The position numbers and the translations under genes were made by a program. DNA of 64,000 bases from Podospora pseudoanserina. Its lineage: Eukaryota > Ascomycota > Sordariomycetes > Sordariales > Podosporaceae. Numbering within the stretch: the first letter of the stretch is position 1; every line of letters begins with the position of its first letter. Shown here one piece after another: positions 1 to 9,400 of this stretch. The notes below the pieces were generated by a model that was not told the DNA's origin, made no database searches, and saw only the letters and a program-made list of their open reading frames with translations. The stretch covers positions 1,798,001-1,862,000 of the forward strand of contig NC_085923.1 of the NCBI RefSeq assembly GCF_035222485.1. Reading direction: 5' to 3'.

Positions 1-470
1 TGCGGGAGAGCCACATCGGTCAAGACCCGTAGGTTGGCCGTGTTGAGAAAGCTTAGGCCGGCTTTGCGCTGGAGTTTCCAAAAGGCACCGTCCGCATTGA
101 TGATGCCATTGCCGAAAAGGTCCCAGGAGCGGGTTTTGACAAAGTTGCCTTTGGTGAAGAGACCTTCGTGCTTGAAGACGTAGTCGAGGTTTTTGGGATC
201 GTGGATGAGCACGCCTGGGGGGAGGGTTGGGACTGTGAGGGCGAGGGTCTCGTAGCCGAATTGGCGCTGGCATTTGTTGAACCAGCTGAGGAGGTTCCAG
301 CGGGGCTGGAGGAATTGAATACCGTTGCCCACGAGGGGGAGGGTGTCGGGTGGGTTTCGTAGAGGCTCCCCGTTGCGTCGTATGGCCTTCTTTCCTAGGA
401 GTGCGCGGACTAGCAGCGCGAAGACTACCCCCGCGAGGAGGTAATGCGCCGAGCCTAGAAAGAGGCCCAT
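1..470 (-). CDS. Cytochrome P450, N-terminal part (runs off window)
   Basis: The minus strand reads open from an ATG at 470-468 to the window edge, about 156 residues. A hydrophobic N-terminal anchor (LLAGVVFALLVRALL) is followed by a basic stretch and the proline-rich hinge PPDTLPLVGNG, typical of microsomal P450s. Further in are FGYETLALTVPTLPPGVLIHDP and a helix B/C-like segment with FTKGNFVKTRSWDLFGNGIINADG and a W-K-x-Q-R motif that usually contacts haem propionate. The pattern resembles fungal fatty-acid/alkane hydroxylases of the CYP52/CYP539 group, but that placement is from memory. The haem-binding Cys motif lies outside the window, so activity cannot be judged. The protein would sit on the ER facing the cytosol and need a P450 reductase. 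No intron is seen in the visible part. Confidence 0.85.
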   Translation of the reverse strand, partial: MGLFLGSAHYLLAGVVFALLVRALLGKKAIRRNGEPLRNPPDTLPLVGNGIQFLQPRWNLLSWFNKCQRQFGYETLALTVPTLPPGVLIHDPKNLDYVFKHEGLFTKGNFVKTRSWDLFGNGIINADGAFWKLQRKAGLSFLNTANLRVLTDVALP

Positions 471-1186
471 TGTGAGGATATGGCTACCTGGGGCGCATAG
501 GGGTGCGAGTGTGTATGTTGAGGGAACCTAAGGAGGAGTTCTCAGGTGATGACGGTGTCTCGGTAAACCAACAGTGCTGACGTTGCTCTCACCAAACCCA
601 CCCTTGGACTTATAAGACAGAGGTTATGCAAGGTGTTTAGGCGAGCCAATTGCGGCGGCGGTAATGAATCTCGATAGCAAACGTGGCTTGCACAGCAAAT
701 CCGATCTGAACTGTCCAATTGATCCCGGGTATCGTCTGAAGTTGAAGGTCGACTTTGGATGGTTGTCCATGTGAAGGGTGTGGGATCTTGATGGGCGGTT
801 GACATCAGGCTTGGCAAGGTCGCACGAACTGCCATCGCTTGCAGGAAGATTTGCATGGATTGGGGCAGACAGGGGGTGGCCCAGGGCTAAAAGCGGGATG
901 CGTTCACTGCAGAAAGCTCGGAGGTGTTGCTCCTTTTCCACCTCTCTCACCCATAACGTCATACAAGGGAGCTAGGGCCATGATTGACTCTTCCACCACA
1001 GCTTGAGCTACCTATTCTTGTCAACCGCGAAAAAAAACGTCGATTGGTCCTCGGAAGGAATTCCCCCATTCCCGTTGTGATACCTACCATTCCCGACCCG
1101 GTCCCAAACATTCGAATCCCTTCAACGTCCAACCATTTCCAACTAACCTACACCAACCAACCAGCCAGCCCACCAACCAGCCCACC
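471..1186. other. Divergent intergenic/promoter region
   Basis: This separates the P450 (-) from the methyltransferase-like gene (+). It has no supported gene. The part next to 1187 is C/A-rich with repeated CCAACCAACCAGCC-like runs, a common look for fungal 5' leaders. Confidence 0.6.
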
Positions 1187-2159
1187 ATGGCACCTCTCCT
1201 ACCCCGAATGCAGGTCTTTGAGATAGCAGACCAAGAATGGTATCATCATCCCCTTCCTCTCTCGCTCTCTCACACACAACATCGATCTAACAACCATCCA
1301 GGTTCCCCCAATTCCTCCGCACCCACATGCAAGCCGCCCTAACAGCAGCCTGGACAACCCACATCCCCCTCCTCCAATCCTCCTCCCCGCCCGCATCGTC
1401 GCCCGTCTCCTCTCCCACCACTTCGGCCCCTCTATTCACAACTACACCTTCATCGACTTTTGCGCCGGCGCCGGCGGCCCAACCCCCTCGATAGAGAAAC
1501 ACCTCAACGCCTCCATTTCCACCTCCCCTCCCTCCTACGCCGAAGCAGCCACCGCCCCCCCACCGGTCCAATTCATCCTCACCGACCTCCACCCCCACCC
1601 GGCCCTCTGGTCCGCCGCCGCCTCTGCGTCCCCTAACCTGTCTTATGTCTCGTCTTCTGTCGACGCGAGCAACGTCCCCCAGCACTTGATCAATGACCAG
1701 AAGCAAAAAGGGAAGAAGGTTTTCAGATTGTTCAACCTTGCCTTTCACCACTTTGACGACACCCTCGCGAGGAAAATCCTCCGAAACACGCTCGAGACCA
1801 GCGACGGGTTTGGCATCTTTGAACTGCAGGACCGGTCTCTGTCGGGGTTTTTGGCGTGCTGTTTGTTCGGTCTTGGGGCGATGGTCATGGCGCCTTACTA
1901 TGCTTTTTTGTGGGGGGCTCCGTTGGTGCTGGTGTGGACGTATCTGGTGCCGGCGCTGCCGGCGGTGTTGGTTTTTGATGGGTGGATGTCTAGTCTCAGG
2001 ACGAGGACGGTGGGGGAGGTGAAGGATTTAATGGGGAGTTGCGGGTTGGGGGAGGGGGAAATAAGGAAGTGGGAGGTTAGGAGTGGGACGGAGAGGTTTA
2101 TTCCTGGGGTGGGGTATGTCAATTGGATTATTGTGACGAGGAAGGGGAGTCAGGAGTAG
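1187..2159 (+). pseudogene. Methyltransferase-like protein with one frame break
   Basis: The ATG at 1187 sits in a good context (CACCATGG). Exon 1 (1187-1239) joins exon 2 (1302-2159) across a 62-nt intron, 1240-1301, with branch site CTAAC and acceptor CAG. Exon 2 opens as WFPQFLRTHMQAALTAAW, but the conserved frame continues as ARIVARLLSHHFG, which needs one extra base near the C run at 1384-1390. Downstream is a glycine-rich motif, FIDFCAGAGGPTP, that looks like the SAM-binding motif I of class I methyltransferases, then LTDLHPH, FRLFNLAFHHFDD and a hydrophobic C-terminal stretch at about 1837-1975 that could anchor the protein in a membrane. The family is familiar from other ascomycete genomes as an uncharacterised protein; the substrate is unknown. 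The frame break may be a real mutation or a missing C in the assembly. The rest of the frame is open to TAG, which favours the second. Confidence 0.7.
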
Positions 2160-2381
2160 GGAGAAAGGGTTGTAGGATAGGGATGGTGTGAATATTGGGC
2201 GGTAGACATCATACATTGGGAGGGTTGATCGTAGATGGCCCGAGTTTACAAAGCCTTGATGGCTGGCCAACCGGGGCGTAATTCAGTTTTTGGGTATCAA
2301 CAACATACATACATACATGCATCTTACAGCCCATGCAATCCAAAAGCATGAATATGACATAAAGCACAGAAAAAAAGAAAA

Positions 2382-2981
2382 TTATTTCTTGGACATCATC
2401 AACCTCAAAAACTCATCCTCGTCCACACCCCCCTTGCCACTCGCGTCAAACTCCTCCACCATGGCGATGATGTCCGCGTCCGGTATGTTGTTCCCGACTT
2501 GTTTGCTCACTCGTCTCAGGTCGTCTTGTGTGATCATGCCCTTTCCGTCCACGTCAAACAGTCTGAACGCTCTTCTCAGCTCTTCCCGGGGATCCCGCTG
2601 CCGTATTAGCGTGCCGGCGATGGCCTGGACGACGGGGAGGCTGAAGAGGCGGTAGATGGGGGGGCAGTCCTGGTCGTGGGTCCAGGAGGGGGGTTTCTGG
2701 CCATGGCGGATGAGGAGGTCGAAGGTCTGGGCTTTGGGGAGCTCGAAGCCGAGGGCGCGGAGGACGAAGCGGAACTCTTCGTAGGAGAGGTAGGAGTCTT
2801 TGTTCGAGTCGAAGAGGTCGAACTGTGGGGGGTTAGTATAGGAGGGGATGGATGGGGGGAAAGGAGAAAGTACGGCTTCGCTGACGCGTGTTTTTTGCTC
2901 GTCGGAGAGCTTGCTGTAGTCTTCTCTTGAGGGGGTGGCGTATTGGATTGCGCCGCGGCCGGGGTTGGAGGAGGAGGCCAT
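2382..2981 (-). CDS. cdc31: Centrin / Cdc31-like EF-hand protein
   Basis: Two exons, 2874-2981 and 2382-2822, are separated by a 51-nt intron (2823-2873; branch CTAAC, acceptor CAG) and give 182 residues. The start ATG at 2981 begins MASSSNPGRG; an open stretch upstream is not needed. EF-hand 1 is canonical (DSNKDSYLSYEE, D/N/D/E ligands). EF-hand 2 is replaced by an insertion (RHGQKPPSWTHDQDCPP), EF-hand 3 (DVDGKGMITQDD) and EF-hand 4 (DASGKGGVDEDE) lack some ligands. RDPREELRRAFRLFD and KGMITQDDLRRV match centrins. Cdc31 works at the spindle pole body (half-bridge, with Sfi1) and also binds Sac3 in the TREX-2 mRNA export complex. It converges with the methyltransferase-like gene and diverges from the BUD22-like gene. 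The insertion in hand 2 appears to be shared by filamentous-fungal homologues, which is recollection rather than something checked here. Confidence 0.82.
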   Translation of the reverse strand: MASSSNPGRGAIQYATPSREDYSKLSDEQKTRVSEAVLSPFPPSIPSYTNPPQFDLFDSNKDSYLSYEEFRFVLRALGFELPKAQTFDLLIRHGQKPPSWTHDQDCPPIYRLFSLPVVQAIAGTLIRQRDPREELRRAFRLFDVDGKGMITQDDLRRVSKQVGNNIPDADIIAMVEEFDASGKGGVDEDEFLRLMMSKK

Positions 2982-3549
2982 TGCTGCCGTTTTTTTTTTT
3001 TTTTGGGGGGGTTGGATGGGAAAAGCGGAGGACAGGTTGGGTTGTGCGCCGGGGTGTTTGAACAAAACTAAACAATTGTTACAAAAGAAGGTTGTTTGGG
3101 TTCGCTAAAGACAAGAGAGAGCTCTCTGTTGTAGCTAGCGAGGCGAAAGGGAGGGAAGAATGCTGTCGTGTCTCTCTCTCTCTCGGTGTGGCTGAAAGTG
3201 GGTTATCCCGTTATTCCCTTTTCGGTACTATAAGTTTTCGAGCTTTCCTTTTGGTCTAGAATTCCACAACGGTTCGTTGGGTTCGTCAAAAATGTGATGG
3301 AGAATTGGAGATGGAGAACAAGGAAACGAAACGGTTGTTGCTTGGGCACACACGCACGCGCACGCGTTGCCCACTTTACGCGTTCGCACAACCCCCGGTC
3401 AGTGATTTATGCCAAGCCGCCATGCTGTGGGAGCCCCGCTGAAATTTACTTTAAGGATCCATCGAGAAGCTTCGCAGCATGAAGCAAAAACAACATGAAT
3501 TGCGCCAGAACATAAAAACTACCAACGATAGAATCAGTAAAAAAAAAAA
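2982..3549. other. Shared promoter region of cdc31 (-) and BUD22-like gene (+)
   Basis: A T-run (2990-3004) lies just upstream of the centrin start and a CT repeat at about 3172-3185. A poly-A run sits immediately before the ATG at 3550. No gene is supported here. Confidence 0.6.
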
Positions 3550-5097
3550 ATGGTTAAACGAAAGCGCGGTGATGACGACTCCTCCCTCAATGTCTCTGCT
3601 GTGTTTTTCAAGCATCGCGACGAGGTCTTCCGCGCCATCAAGAACGCCAAAGGCCGCGAGCGCCAGCGACAGAGCAAACGGTTGAAGGATGCGAAGTCGA
3701 CCCCGGATAAGAAGGCGAGGATAGAGAAGGAGATTGTTGTTCTTAACGTGGGTTTTGCTAGATATTCTTGTGAGAGGCGATACATGACACTGATGCAAGT
3801 ACAGTCCCTGGACCTTCACCAAACCGCCCATGCCCACCTTTGCTCGTCCCTCCTCCGAGTCAAGAGTATCGCCGAACATGAGAAGCTACCAAACGAGATC
3901 AAAAGCGGTGTACCGAAACCTGAGCTCACCGAGGAGGAAAGAGCGGCGTTGCACAATGTCACCAGCGCGCTGTACAGTCATGCGGGCGTGAAAGAGGCGG
4001 TGGCTAAGGCGCTGGTAGATGTCTGCAAGGCGCTGGGTGTTTCCGTTCCGGAGAAGAAGGGCAGGGGGAAGAAGGAGAGGCGTGAAGAGAAGGAGGGAGT
4101 AAAAGAAACGTCAGAGCCGAAGAAGGCGAAGAGCGACAAGAAGGAAAAGAAAGAGAAGGATACCAAACAGGACAAGGTCAAGGACCTCCCAGTAGCAGAT
4201 GACAGCGAGGGAGAGGACGAGGATATCAACTACGGAGAAGATGTAGACGAAACTGTCGTCTCCCGCATGGCCGACCTCCTCGGCTCAAGCTCAGAAGACG
4301 AAGACGACGAAGAAGAGAAGATGAAGCTCGCAAAACGCCAAACCAAAACAAAGAAAGCACTACCAAAAGAGCTGGATCCAATGGAAATCACGTCCGACGA
4401 AGAAGGTGGCGACGAGGCAGATTCCGACGACGATTCCGATGACGACCTCGACCCGATGCAAATAACCGACGATGAGGCCGACGAAGAAAACGACAATGAG
4501 GAAAGCGAGGACGAATTTGGCGGCTTCAGTGATTCCAACCAAAGCTCAGCCAGTGACAGCGACAGCGAAGAAGAAAAGGAAGAGGAAGACCAACAAAGCG
4601 ACGCCTCGTCATCGGCACAGTCTCCGCCGCCAAAGAAGAGCAAAAGAGCCGCCAAGGCCGAAGTAAACGGCTCAACCTTTCTGCCGTCCCTAATGGGAGG
4701 CTACATTTCGGGTTCGGAATCAGCCTCGGACGTCGACCTCGCTCCCACCCGCAAGAACCGCCGTGGTCAGCGGGCGAGACAGGCCATCTGGGAAAAGAAG
4801 TTTAAGGAACAGGCCAAGCACCTTAAGAAGCAGCAGGAAAAGCGGGATTCGGGCTGGGATCTGAAGAGGGGTGCTGTGGATGGAGACAACAAGCCGTGGA
4901 AGAAGGGTATCAAGAACCCCTTCAAGGCTACGGGTGCGAACGATGTGGCTGTCAAGAAGGAGGAGGAGCCGCCGAAGAAGGATAGGAAGAGAGATGATCT
5001 TGGCACGTTGCATCCCAGTTGGGAGGCGAGGAGGTTGGCCAAGGAGAAGGAGAAGCTTACTGCTCCGTTTGAGGGGAAGAAGATCACTTTTGACTAA
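3550..5097 (+). CDS. BUD22: Bud22/SRFBP1-family ribosome-biogenesis protein
   Basis: Exon 1 (3550-3747) joins exon 2 (3805-5097) across a 57-nt intron (GTGGGT...TACAG) that is a multiple of three and so does not break the reading frame; without splicing, 19 unrelated residues would interrupt the conserved helix. The product is 496 residues. The N-terminal third is helical, with HLCSSLLRVKSIAEHEKLP, the typical Bud22 signature. The centre is Lys- and then Asp/Glu/Ser-rich low complexity, common in nucleolar proteins. The C-terminus has GTLHPSWEARRLAKEKEK and ends GKKITFD, a strong match to the Bud22/SRFBP1 tail that ends in an H-P-S-W-E-A motif. Yeast Bud22 is needed for 18S rRNA maturation and 40S subunit production in the nucleolus. 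Codon use and GC are ordinary for the window. Confidence 0.87.
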   Translation: MVKRKRGDDDSSLNVSAVFFKHRDEVFRAIKNAKGRERQRQSKRLKDAKSTPDKKARIEKEIVVLNVGFARYSCERRYMTLMQVQSLDLHQTAHAHLCSSLLRVKSIAEHEKLPNEIKSGVPKPELTEEERAALHNVTSALYSHAGVKEAVAKALVDVCKALGVSVPEKKGRGKKERREEKEGVKETSEPKKAKSDKKEKKEKDTKQDKVKDLPVADDSEGEDEDINYGEDVDETVVSRMADLLGSSSEDEDDEEEKMKLAKRQTKTKKALPKELDPMEITSDEEGGDEADSDDDSDDDLDPMQITDDEADEENDNEESEDEFGGFSDSNQSSASDSDSEEEKEEEDQQSDASSSAQSPPPKKSKRAAKAEVNGSTFLPSLMGGYISGSESASDVDLAPTRKNRRGQRARQAIWEKKFKEQAKHLKKQQEKRDSGWDLKRGAVDGDNKPWKKGIKNPFKATGANDVAVKKEEEPPKKDRKRDDLGTLHPSWEARRLAKEKEKLTAPFEGKKITFD

Positions 5098-6141
5098 GTT
5101 TTGTTGGATTGTTCTGATGAGAGGTAGCCTGCAGGTGCTGTCGCTCACGATCAGAAAGGGACGGAAGTAATCATGAATCAAGTCGGTCTTGATGTTAGCT
5201 ATGGGTGTACCACTGAACTAAGAAGCAAGTATAAATCTTGCTGTCCCAAACGCCCCCCATCAAGTGTCAGGTTTGCCTTCGCGTGCATGTGGGCTTCGTT
5301 AGGCAGTCAACAGACCTTGGGAAATATTTGAGAGCTGTTGAGTGTGATACCAATAGGCTTTCGCTCGATAAAGGGCGTGGAGTTACAGACGCTTCAATAT
5401 TTGAGTCTCTTTTATCAATAAGCCTGACGTATATAGTTCATTTAAAATGAGCTAACAAACGCTGGCTCCCATAGACCCCTCTTTTTTTCCCGGGAGCTTA
5501 AGTATCGAGGATGGGGAGATCTTAGGTAGGTAGGTGTCTAAGCACACTGTGTGCTATGAGAAGGGATATTTGAAAATGCCAGGCAAAGTGTGTTGGGTAA
5601 TGAGGTACGAAGGCCTGTTGGATATCAGTAGAGGCATACTAATCTATGTTTAAGAATGATTAAATATATTTAAAGCAAAAGGCCTATTCGTCATCCTCAA
5701 AAGCTAATTAATTATCGCTAACTAAAAAAAAAGTCGTGGCTAACATACTTATAGAAATTATTGAAAATTAAAGTAAGTCAGAAATAAAATGATATTAAAA
5801 TATAGGTAAGGTATGGTAAATATATATCATATTATTAATATAGTTAACAGGGTTATAGGATTTAGAGGAAAGGGATTTATTACTTTAACGACGAAAATAG
5901 GGGTACATAGGGGGTGGAGTGGCAGGAAGACTCTCCCCATGACTTTTGCACAAATCACCTATTCTCTCTCCAACAGTTAATAGGTAACGCTAATGTGTAA
6001 TTTAGCTTGTATATGACCAATGCATCGCTTTATGTTATTTTCTAGATTCAAGGTACTATAGGATGTTCATGTTGCGCCACAGTCGTTCTCTCCCAGTTTT
6101 TGAATTTGCATATATCAGATGAGAAGTTTTTCCAGTCACGA
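5098..6141. other. Intergenic region leading into the retroelement
   Basis: Downstream of the BUD22-like gene the DNA becomes AT-rich from about 5640 to 5890, with many TA-containing words. No coding sequence is visible. The retroelement starts at 6142; the five bases before it (CACGA) do not match the five after its right end (TTCCA). Confidence 0.6.
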
Positions 6142-6433
6142 TGTCACACGGCAAAAGCCAACTACCTGCAACCATGCCCAACAACACCGCCGATACCACC
6201 GCAAGGAGGGGTAACTGCACGTTGAGAGCCTCTCATTTAAAGTGAGGCAGACAAACAGAGGCATGGCGGTTATCAAAGGAAGGCCACTGGCCAGGAGGAT
6301 ATCGGAGGACTTGGCGATGGCCTGAGGCCAATAAGGGCACGGGCTACGCGAGGAAGGATAAAATACGCGTTTGGAAACACCAAGACTGTATCTCTTCTTT
6401 TTCTTTTCGGTATTACAGACTTCGAGGCTATTG
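6142..6433 (+). repeat. 5' LTR
   Basis: It matches 14210-14501 in length and almost every base; I count about eleven differences, all transitions (C/T or G/A). It starts TGTCACACGG. A TG...CA boundary would end it at 6417 (TATTACA), but the similarity runs 16 bases further to ATTG at 6433. Its GC content looks ordinary despite the ruined interior next to it. Confidence 0.85.
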
Positions 6434-9400
6434 AAGATTATTAGCCTAAATTAAACTATAAGTTCCAAGCTTTAATATTATAGTCCTTATTATATATAAT
6501 TTTTAAATAATCGAAGACGATAATTACTATACTACGACGCTATAGCACTATCGCCACTTACCCCGCTTTTTTCCTTTATTAATATCCACTATATTATTAT
6601 TAATTCTATCTTTAGATATTGTTAAAGGATTCGTTCTACTATCGTATAACCCTTGGGTTAACGATAACGAAGATTCCGACTTTACTATAGGAGAATACTT
6701 CTTTAACGCCTTGCTTATTCCGCGACCTTTTATTTCCGGCTACGCTACCTATATTCCTTTCCCGACATTACTAGTTACGGTATTACCTATATACGCGACC
6801 ACTCGAAACCTATAAGAAAAACTTAATAGCGCGTTTATTTCTACCTATAATATAGTAGACTATCGCTCTCCTTTAGCCGAACTAGTCTAGATCGACGACT
6901 ATATAAAGCTTACGCTTTACTCGCTTTAGGACTTTAAAGTTATTATAAGCGACCCCTCTAAAATCTAGCCTTTACCTAGAGCCGTCTATAACCTAGCGCC
7001 CTAGATCGTAGAATTCTATCGACGTATAAGCGAGGCCTACGAGAGCGTTCGCTAGTTTACCCGATAATAATATAAGGATTATATTAATTATTAAGAACTA
7101 AAACGCTTTAAACGGTAGTACGAATATATCCGAAAGTAATATATTATTTACGCCAGTATAATTAAGCTCGGAGTTTAGGCCTTTAATTAATAGATTAAAT
7201 ACTTCCGTTAATAGGTCGAAAATACTAGTGCTACCTTTACGAACTAGATTTAGGGAGCTATTACGGTTATTACCTAGGATAAACGCTAGCGCTAATAAGC
7301 TATTAAATAGCTATATAAATCCGTTAACCGATATTACTTCGCTTTAGTAACCTTCGAGAAGGAAGTTATATATTAAAAAAGATTTAATAACGATATATAG
7401 GAATAAACTACCTTACGTAACCGAAATATTGCTAGACTTTTAACTAAAAAGTTCGTTAATCTTATTATTTTTAATAATTACGGACGGTACGTTATAGAAT
7501 AGGTTAAGAAGCTTACGGAAAAAATATTTAACGAATTCCGTATTTAAATAAAGTAAAATCCTAACGCCGATATCGACTTTATTTAGCGTAGCCTTAGGGA
7601 AAAGGTATTAGTACGACTATTACGTCCTCCTACTATTATACTATTTAAAGTATTATCCTTAACTTAGCGTATACGAAAGCGCTTAACTACCTAGGTACTA
7701 TAAAATACCTAGGTATACCGTATAGCTCGATAAACTAATATTTAGTTCGAGTCCTCTCGAGCTAATCCTATATATATAACGCTTATATTTAACGGTGGCG
7801 GAGGAGGAAGCCTTCCCTTATAATAATCCGTCGCTATTAACGGAGAATTACTTTCGGACTTTAACGACTCGGACTTAAATAACTCCTACGAGGATTATTA
7901 AGAGAGGTAACTACCCGCGGACGGAGCCGGAGGAAGATTACCTAGGGGACCTCTAATCTTACGTAACCGCCCTCGATTATTTAGTCCCTTGGGTCGAAAC
8001 GATTTTATTCGACTTATTTATTAATTTTTTTAAGTACTAATTTAAATTAATCCGGTATATATAATAAAGCCCTTAGCCTATAATAATAGAGATCTCTTTA
8101 AATTCCGGTCTTAATAGTTTAAAGTAAAAGTATATATAGATTTTTACCCTATAGGGTTCCTTACCGACCAAGTTAGGATTAATTAAATTAGATCTTTATT
8201 TACCGATAAAACCTAGGTATAGTACTAATAGCGAGTTAGTTAAATATAAAGGCTAGGCTTAATAAACGTTTAAAATAATTATATTACCGTTATTTAAAAA
8301 TACTTTCGGGATATAGCCGAAAGGTACCGTAACGCCTATAAAATATAAAAGCTCCGGTACTAAGGAGATATTTTATAGTATTTAACCGAGCTTATAAACC
8401 TTAACGAAGTAGTTTAATAGTTAGGAATTACGTTTTAAAGCTATATCTCGAAGGTACTTCCGGACGAGATTATTAAACTAATTTATTTAAAATAGGAAAG
8501 CGTCCCGGAAATAAACGAGGACTTCCTTTACGCTATTTAAAAAACTAATTATATTTATAAAAATATATTTATTAATCCTAGTATTTTAATTAATTACTAG
8601 GCGGAAAAAAATATATTTACTTTAATTTCGGAGCGCTCGAAGTCGGGCCCTCCCTACTAAAGTCGTTTTTAATAAACGTTAAATCTATTTTTAAAAAGTA
8701 ATAAAGTACCCTTTAAGGCTTTAAGCGGTAGACCCGATTTAAAGGATATTAAGTAGGTAACTATAAAAGAGGTATTAGCGGGAATTTTCTAAAATAACGT
8801 TAATAAATATAAAAAGGATAGGTTTATATACTAGCGATATAGCCGTAATAATTATTATACCCTTACCTACTTTATTAAAAAGGATATTTCCGGTAACGAC
8901 CTTCCCGCGGCTCCTCCTAAGGTAGCCGGGGTTAAGCGGAAGGCCGAGGAGAAAAAAAAAAAACGAATTAATATTTTTAAAGAAAGTACGAATCGATATT
9001 ATTAAGATATATATTAACGATAATAAACTACTAATCTTTAAAGTACTTAACGACGATATATTTAATATTAAAATAGGTTTTTACTAAGCCGTTTACTTAC
9101 GCCGATAGGACGTAATTGGCCGAATAGCATTATTATTACGGAAGTTAAATACCTTTATTTAAGTAATAAGGAAAAGTAACTACGAAACTATTTAAGGGTA
9201 AGAGCTAAACCTATCGTTAGTATAAGTATTATCGAAGGTACTAACGCGCGCCCTTAGGAACGTCCGGTATATATTTTTTTAAATCCTAATAGTACCGTTT
9301 CTATTTTATCGAAGGATATAGCTACCCGTTTCGCGATTAAAACCTTCCGTTACCCTCTTAGGTTTTATCTTTAATCCTTTACTAAAAAAAGAGATATTAA

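Noticed and set aside
6137-6141. Target-site duplication of the retroelement
   Set aside because: CACGA on the left does not equal TTCCA on the right.
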